Assembly: GCA_026770025.1 (NCBI GenBank)
Contig: JAMXDE010000004.1
Span: 1,116,001-1,180,000, forward strand
Direction of reading: 5' to 3'
Length of the DNA: 64,000 nucleotides
Source of the DNA: Craspedostauros australis
Taxonomy: Eukaryota; Bacillariophyta; Bacillariophyceae; Mastogloiales; Achnanthaceae
Numbering within the stretch: the stretch's first letter is position 1; each line of letters opens with the position of its first letter. The notes under the pieces are model-generated. The model did not search any database. It worked only from the letters and a program-made list of their open reading frames with translations, and was not told the origin of the DNA. Below are positions 63,301-64,000 of this stretch, piece by piece. Position numbers and translations under genes: made by a program.

Positions 63301-64000
63301 AGTCCATCGAGACGGAGCCACCCAGCAGCATCTCAACTGCTTCTTGACACCCAGATCAGCGACGCCAAACAGACGCCAAGCGATGATGTTGTATCTCAGT
63401 TGGGCAGTCCGCAACACCCCAGTAGCATGGGTCCCAGCCAATTTTTGCTGGACACTCCACCCCGGATATTCCCGCAGAACCGGCAGGCACACGCCCCATC
63501 CACAATGACATCGCTGGACATCGACGATATATGCTGCGCTGTCTGTTTTGAAAAGACTTCGACCGATTCTGATCCCATTGTCCTGTGTGATGGAACGTGC
63601 AACCTTGGTTTCCACATGTCATGCTACAATGACAAGGCTGATGTATCATCGGATGAGATTTGGAAATGCGCCGAATGCAGCTACAAGCCATCAAGCCCGG
63701 GATCGTCGGAGCTCCTCTGTGCCAGCTGCAAACTGAGCACAGGGCCAATGAAGCGATCCATGAACGGCATGTGGAGACACACGACATGCAACACATGGCG
63801 TTGCATCGACCCGACCACAAAGTGCGTTCTGTGCTCAGAGTATGATGCCACGCAGTGCCATTCATGTAAAGTGGCAGCACACCCACACTGCGCGTTGCAT
63901 GATGCATCCCGGGGATGCTGGTCGTTGGTTCGTGTTCAAACCGATTCTGCGGAGAACGTGCAAAACAACAAATCGCATCCCTTGGATATGACCACGATGG
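57328..64000 (+). CDS. FANCM: FANCM/Mph1/Hef-type DNA helicase with RanBP2 zinc finger and PHD-ePHD module (3' partial)
   Basis: A single frame runs from 57175 through the window end without a stop; from the first ATG (57328, MKRRAAATG) 2,224 codons are visible. A RanBP2-type zinc finger sits at residues 57-76 (WSCHECTFRHSVPGNRCVMC). After a 400-residue disordered linker the SF2 helicase starts at FPVRDYQLELAE: Walker A LPTGLGKT (near 495), LVLDEVHKARGD (near 597), LSATPG (near 628), and a C-terminal half with VLVCTCIGEEGLDIGDVDL and IQRNGRTGRKRDGR (near 1012). This order and wording is FANCM: a DNA translocase that remodels stalled forks and crosslink lesions. About 1,000 low-complexity residues follow. 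From residue 2067 a PHD finger (CCAVCFEKT, IVLCDGTCNLGFHMSC, WKCAEC) runs into an extended PHD (LLCASCK, MWRHTTCNTW, CVLCSEYDATQCHSCK, HPHCALH). No ERCC4 nuclease is visible so far. The PHD module is unusual for the family. Confidence 0.9.
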   Translation, partial: MKRRAAATGSSAAAARSTRSQQFECQTKRPRQDGASHSVASSQSSASCSQKPSLIAWSCHECTFRHSVPGNRCVMCNALRTASRQEMHDFVLGKPVRSRHEGNVVNLLEDDADGNGTKGNAPSTNAGPAQQQQQQPRSKPARTNPYLKPTSSSKLRTNTSTNTGASKGANTGAHSKTSPDKSSTTRSLHDAINLTMAREALGMAAACDSQANPSAVQTNTGQTSGIAAGAAATATNTAESASDQHNHDASASTSVHAPDQPLRRVRTMGSYRPSWVSASAALPAKRPPSQSRTPFARNPYASKAKKPPPSSSDKKPAATKRVAPPLPSQSLNMAMFAAGKSPDRPRGSAVTATTPTPVATAAPTNPFQRFQSSSVHRQSSATAPATAHPSKTVDSKTPKALSTTTNDNNSIAKNGKPAAKPKPRPKRVPDSPTKRHRVAMLNVISKLPTEQGAIPYDPATINTWVYPKHDDFPVRDYQLELAETALWSNTLVSLPTGLGKTLIAAVVLYNFHRWFPTGTVVFLAPTVPLVAQQAQACSKILGLSLNDTAVVTGKSSPAERSRWYQTKRILYGTPQTLANDLASGICSPKRIVCLVLDEVHKARGDYAYMKVVHSLRDGESNFRLVGLSATPGTSIKAIQEIIDRLHVAQLAARTEDDPSVEKYVHQRHIEVVIVEPNALQSEIDRIINMDLIGPILANLRRFGALPKSMDIVALSPNALFRFMEQYKKRPSSNNGMIHNFLTLQKLVSLRGSARQSIGLVRQKMMEYNQLAHSKGKASSKLGSLKKIILSDEWKQLWDKILSASAAATSTEASTSTNGRFQSPVKARILQSPKLKKLVDLLREHFARSRAVGKEASTRAIVFSHSRDSVGEITKVLRNLDDVNLRPRHFVGQSEAGTAASSSSSTTNDTSAVGGPSTAKLQTYRPSYATGMVKAKPPPRSAQGAAMGQLTISGTPLRGMKQAEQQQALAEFRRGTFNVLVCTCIGEEGLDIGDVDLTINYDILRSPIRSIQRNGRTGRKRDGRVISLIAKGLEETTYHKQINDQKRLSRALQQPAKFKMVIPKANVLPLNPLPKRIDLQVSIPESYPLSQVAGIGKTSSRGKSGGGGGVGDGNAGSRRHRRRPWKLDEDTQLRRRFLLGITQRQEEDNPLPDPASMFPDPLRRHFLRISTAMGNADSKTDCNLDNRGAAKMPTRGSSMIALQAVIACNFVDAGLGDQAAASTKSRRSHGRVSGRPRISHRGAEEWLSTFPCHDIESADKLNEANKLAAFSASTTQTEQDLTPADATSKLTAATKVRMINQPPSNARPEQAHRTSHQTDHEANKSQHRQQHRQHNQTASASDSARDGPVLNAHVNDSSTTTTAHEIGQHQTQKESVTSAPIQAKEVRQVQVQVQETAQNTTRAQGQSSDKPAEDKRPDPPDEGLSQSGYAEFDYADEISDPVIPVVNHDTGLQSRRENSAGAGPGHDNGVRDGTHKCPGIGDGGGDGAGVEQQHGVVPTSIEQPRTEQVPALEPEGRLSILRSEDIPNTSEASPLNQAESNEDAEVPSNQHDVDEMNIDEGMMGIYFDAPVASSSSSSSDGEDEDSYNDENGFINHNASFGIDGEGAINGGKDGGPPQNIQLPIEESPSQTDGIVLSIAANQPTEMSPLSPAPPPPTTAIVATTAQSDAGGIDDSNGTMIEQGADKAQHEKEEKKVSNQVPPTMQNDTVYEDANDLSQPDFPLIELREKLAKHKPTPKQLQQKRQKQRDEEKGQSASARTNLRLLRSSPVQSEDEETLMSLVSPKRAKADYDPPIISLLSHGPNKKDIKRKDPPDSFEDSPTTVVHNPTTTALAEERSIARDDNAENGGIDDCGDIDGNNCASISHPNAAASIGSGNINNNNSSNNSKSPPESPSPFTTQADPGKPPLVPNGIVGKPKSTVGLQANENLGSPSQHQSQHQSLSPAPFNPSPSQDSGIVVVRRPAKRRMVIDETPDKTNDCQSSMSIFATPTKSPSRRSHPAASQLLLDTQISDAKQTPSDDVVSQLGSPQHPSSMGPSQFLLDTPPRIFPQNRQAHAPSTMTSLDIDDICCAVCFEKTSTDSDPIVLCDGTCNLGFHMSCYNDKADVSSDEIWKCAECSYKPSSPGSSELLCASCKLSTGPMKRSMNGMWRHTTCNTWRCIDPTTKCVLCSEYDATQCHSCKVAAHPHCALHDASRGCWSLVRVQTDSAENVQNNKSHPLDMTTM

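Overview
The window is nuclear DNA of a eukaryotic microalga. It has spliced genes with GT-AG introns of about 210-420 bp, many intronless genes, AC-rich leaders, poly-Gln and poly-Asn tracts, and 0.3-2.7 kb intergenic spaces. Three things point to a photosynthetic stramenopile, most likely a diatom: a protein with two DUF6824-like domains (a family I know mainly from diatoms and relatives), a small protein with a bipartite plastid presequence whose predicted cleavage site is followed by Phe, and a long multidomain acetyl-CoA carboxylase. No rRNA, tRNA, CRISPR array or mobile element was recognised. The species assignment is an inference.

Layout. 1-3332 (+): DUF6824 protein, 5' partial. 5029-12545 (+): acetyl-CoA carboxylase, 3 exons. 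13048-14676 (-): amino acid/auxin-permease type transporter. 15867-16430 (-): secreted protein of unknown function with an acidic tail. 17177-19627 (+): COPII coat subunit Sec23. 19959-23915 (-): FG nucleoporin with two RanBP2 zinc fingers (Nup153/Nup1-like). 25055-29512 (+): large disordered protein with an N-myristoylation motif and three KEN boxes. 30198-35849 (-): 1,883-residue disordered protein ending in a coiled coil. 37516-39640 (+): CaMKI-like kinase with an acylation motif, 4 exons. 40392-40856 (-): plastid-targeted one-TM protein. 42280-44061 and 44602-46458 (+): tandem paralogues, secreted, Cys-rich, with two DUF6174-like domains each. 47175-48203 (-): BTB/T1 (KCTD-like) protein with a SPRY-like tail. 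49541-50789 (+): secreted hemerythrin-like protein, 2 exons. 53493-56477 (+): glutaredoxin / DUF4395 / SLAC1-TDT transporter / hemerythrin fusion. 57328-64000 (+): FANCM-type helicase with an N-terminal RanBP2 zinc finger and a C-terminal PHD plus extended-PHD module, running off the end.

Most genes are unrelated housekeeping genes, as expected of a eukaryotic chromosome. Two local groupings stand out: the tandem DUF6174 pair, and two consecutive genes that both carry hemerythrin domains. The best candidates for something undescribed are the four-domain redox/transport fusion at 53493-56477 and the FANCM-PHD fusion at 57328-64000. Three proteins (25055, 37516, 48203) independently begin with a consensus MGxxxS myristoylation motif.
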